A DNA stretch of 64,000 nucleotides from assembly GCA_965240325.2 (NCBI GenBank), contig OZ251235.1, positions 186,001-250,000 of the forward strand, in the 5' to 3' direction. Below the pieces are notes generated by a model that was not told the origin of the DNA, ran no database searches, and saw only the letters and a program-made list of their open reading frames with translations. Positions 62,895-64,000 of this stretch are shown here, piece after piece (within the stretch, counting starts at the first letter, position 1; each line of letters begins with the position of its first letter). The position numbers were made by a program, and so were the translations under genes. This stretch comes from Rebecca billardiae RCC1528 (lineage: Eukaryota > Haptophyta).

Positions 62895-64000
62895 CTATAC
62901 GTCGTCGCCGTCGGCGACGTCAGCATCTGCATTAAGCCCGGTACGGCCGGTACTTGTAGCTCCCATCGAGCTCGGACTGGCCTCCGCACCGTCGTGCTCG
63001 CGGCGGAGCTGGCGCTCCGCTGCGAGGAGCGCGCGGTAGCACGCGCACGCGCGCGCCTCTCCATCGGGCCCGGCGCCGAGCAGCTCGTCGTGCGTCCCCT
63101 CGCCGACAAGCCTCCCGCCGTCCATCACGAGGATGCGCTCGGCGCGCCTGGCCGCGCTCAGCCGGTGCGTGATGGCGACGATGGTCGTCTCGCCGAGCGC
63201 CGCGGAGAGAGCGTCGTACGCGCCGAGCTCGGACGCCGCGTCGAGCTGCGAGGTGGCCTCGTCGAGGATGAGCACGCGCGGCGTGCGCAGCAGCGCGCGC
63301 GCGAGCAGCACGCGCTGCCGCTGCCCGCCGGACAGCCGGCAGCCGCCCTCGCCCACGCGCGTCGAGTAGCCGCGCTCCAGCCGCGGCACGAACTCGTCGC
63401 AGCCCGCCGCGCGTGCGGCGGCGCGCACGGCCGCAGCGGTGGCGTTGGGCGCGTGGAAGCGGATGTTGCTCGCGACCGAGCGGTCGAGCAGCCGCGCGTC
63501 CTGCGTCACCACCCACACGCGCGCGCGCACCTGCTGCGGCTCGAGCGCGTCGAGTGGGCGGCCATCGAGCAGCACGCGCCCAGCGCTCGGCCGCACGGCG
63601 CGCGCCATCAGCGCCGCCAGCGTCGACTTGCCTGAGCCGGAGCGGCCGACAATCGCGAGCCGCTCGCCGGGGCGCACGGTGCAGCTCACTTCGCTCACGG
63701 CCTCGGCCGCCCTGCCCCCGCCGCCCGCCACGCCGCGCTGCGCGTACGCGAAGCTCACGCCCTCGAGGCGCAGCTCCGCCCCGCCGCCGCCAGTCGCGCT
63801 CGCGCCTCGCTCCAGAGCCGGCGCGGTCTCGTGCTCGGCTGGCGGCGAGGCCGGCGGCGCGGCCAGCGGTTCGGCCGGAGCGGCGGGTTCGACTGCGGGC
63901 GCGACCGCGTACGCCGGCGGGCTGTCGAGCAGCTGGAAGTACCGGCCGAGGCTCGTGCGCAGCTGCGCGGCGCGCGCGTACACGTCGAGCGCCTCCTCGA
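62895..64000 (-). CDS. ABCB-type ABC transporter, C-terminal nucleotide-binding domain (partial)
   Basis: Partial: the frame enters from beyond the right edge of the window; stop at 62895. At least 368 residues are visible. The first visible residues (EEALDVYARAAQLRTSLGRY) are the end of the membrane domain's coupling helix. A Pro/Ala-rich linker leads into the nucleotide-binding domain: ELRLEGVSFAYAQRG, Walker A GRSGSGKST, a Q-loop (VVTQDARLLDRSVASNIRF), signature LSGGQRQR, Walker B VLILDEATSQLD, and the H-loop ITHRLS. The order and sequence resemble the B subfamily (multidrug/lipid/peptide exporters, TAP or mitochondrial types). It hydrolyses ATP to drive export; substrate and membrane cannot be inferred from this half. 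Confidence 0.9.
   Translation of the reverse strand, partial: EEALDVYARAAQLRTSLGRYFQLLDSPPAYAVAPAVEPAAPAEPLAAPPASPPAEHETAPALERGASATGGGGAELRLEGVSFAYAQRGVAGGGGRAAEAVSEVSCTVRPGERLAIVGRSGSGKSTLAALMARAVRPSAGRVLLDGRPLDALEPQQVRARVWVVTQDARLLDRSVASNIRFHAPNATAAAVRAAARAAGCDEFVPRLERGYSTRVGEGGCRLSGGQRQRVLLARALLRTPRVLILDEATSQLDAASELGAYDALSAALGETTIVAITHRLSAARRAERILVMDGGRLVGEGTHDELLGAGPDGEARACACYRALLAAERQLRREHDGAEASPSSMGATSTGRTGLNADADVADGDDV

Overview
The window is nuclear DNA of a GC-rich unicellular eukaryote, most likely an alga with a red-derived complex plastid; a haptophyte is my first guess and another chromalveolate-type alga is possible. The evidence is spliceosomal introns (11 placed by reading-frame and family continuity, 100-254 bp, mostly with GTGCGY donors), a nuclear minE-like gene whose product has a signal-peptide-plus-transit leader with Phe after the predicted signal cleavage site, an NRT2 nitrate transporter, SUMO, an AP2 transcription factor, and dense eukaryotic-type transposons. 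Nothing here looks bacterial or viral.

Region 1 (1-14.3 kb): two inverted copies of a 1.56-kb repeat (634-2200 and 11613-13167) bracket a secreted sulfotransferase-like gene, a spliced seven-helix receptor fused to a TIR/HET-like cytosolic domain, and a GT69 (CAP59/CMT1-type) glycosyltransferase. A second, weaker glycosyltransferase-like gene follows the right copy. Three of these four genes suggest secretory-pathway glycan synthesis and sulfation.

Region 2 (14.3-30.4 kb): an AIG1/GIMAP-type GTPase (+), a three-exon NRT2 nitrate/nitrite transporter (-), then a very large five-exon gene (-, 29627 to 19228, about 3259 aa) joining a complete P4-ATPase (lipid flippase) to two class III nucleotide cyclase domains, each preceded by its own membrane block. 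Residue assignments predict one guanylate cyclase site built from both cyclase domains in inverted order, the layout known from ciliate and apicomplexan guanylate cyclases. A plastid-targeted MinE gene is transcribed divergently from it.

Region 3 (31.3-51.4 kb): nested transposons. A long-inverted-repeat element with a 9-bp target duplication (31305-50250) is interrupted in its left arm by a second long-inverted-repeat element (31330-40819), itself interrupted by a DIRS-like retroelement with gag and RT-RNase H. The right arm of the outer element holds four identical tandem copies of a 2090-bp unit flanked by an 8-bp duplication. A further foldback element (50263-51392) abuts it.

Region 4 (51.5-64 kb): a two-domain AP2 factor, a 3.2-kb inverted-repeat element, an STI1-domain protein (-) divergent from a probably N-myristoylated triple-GAF protein (+), SUMO (+), and the C-terminal half of an ABCB-type transporter (-) running off the right edge. 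Cyclic nucleotide signalling (cyclase fusion, GAF protein, cAMP-receptor-like seven-helix protein) recurs in the window, but a functional link between these genes is only inference.
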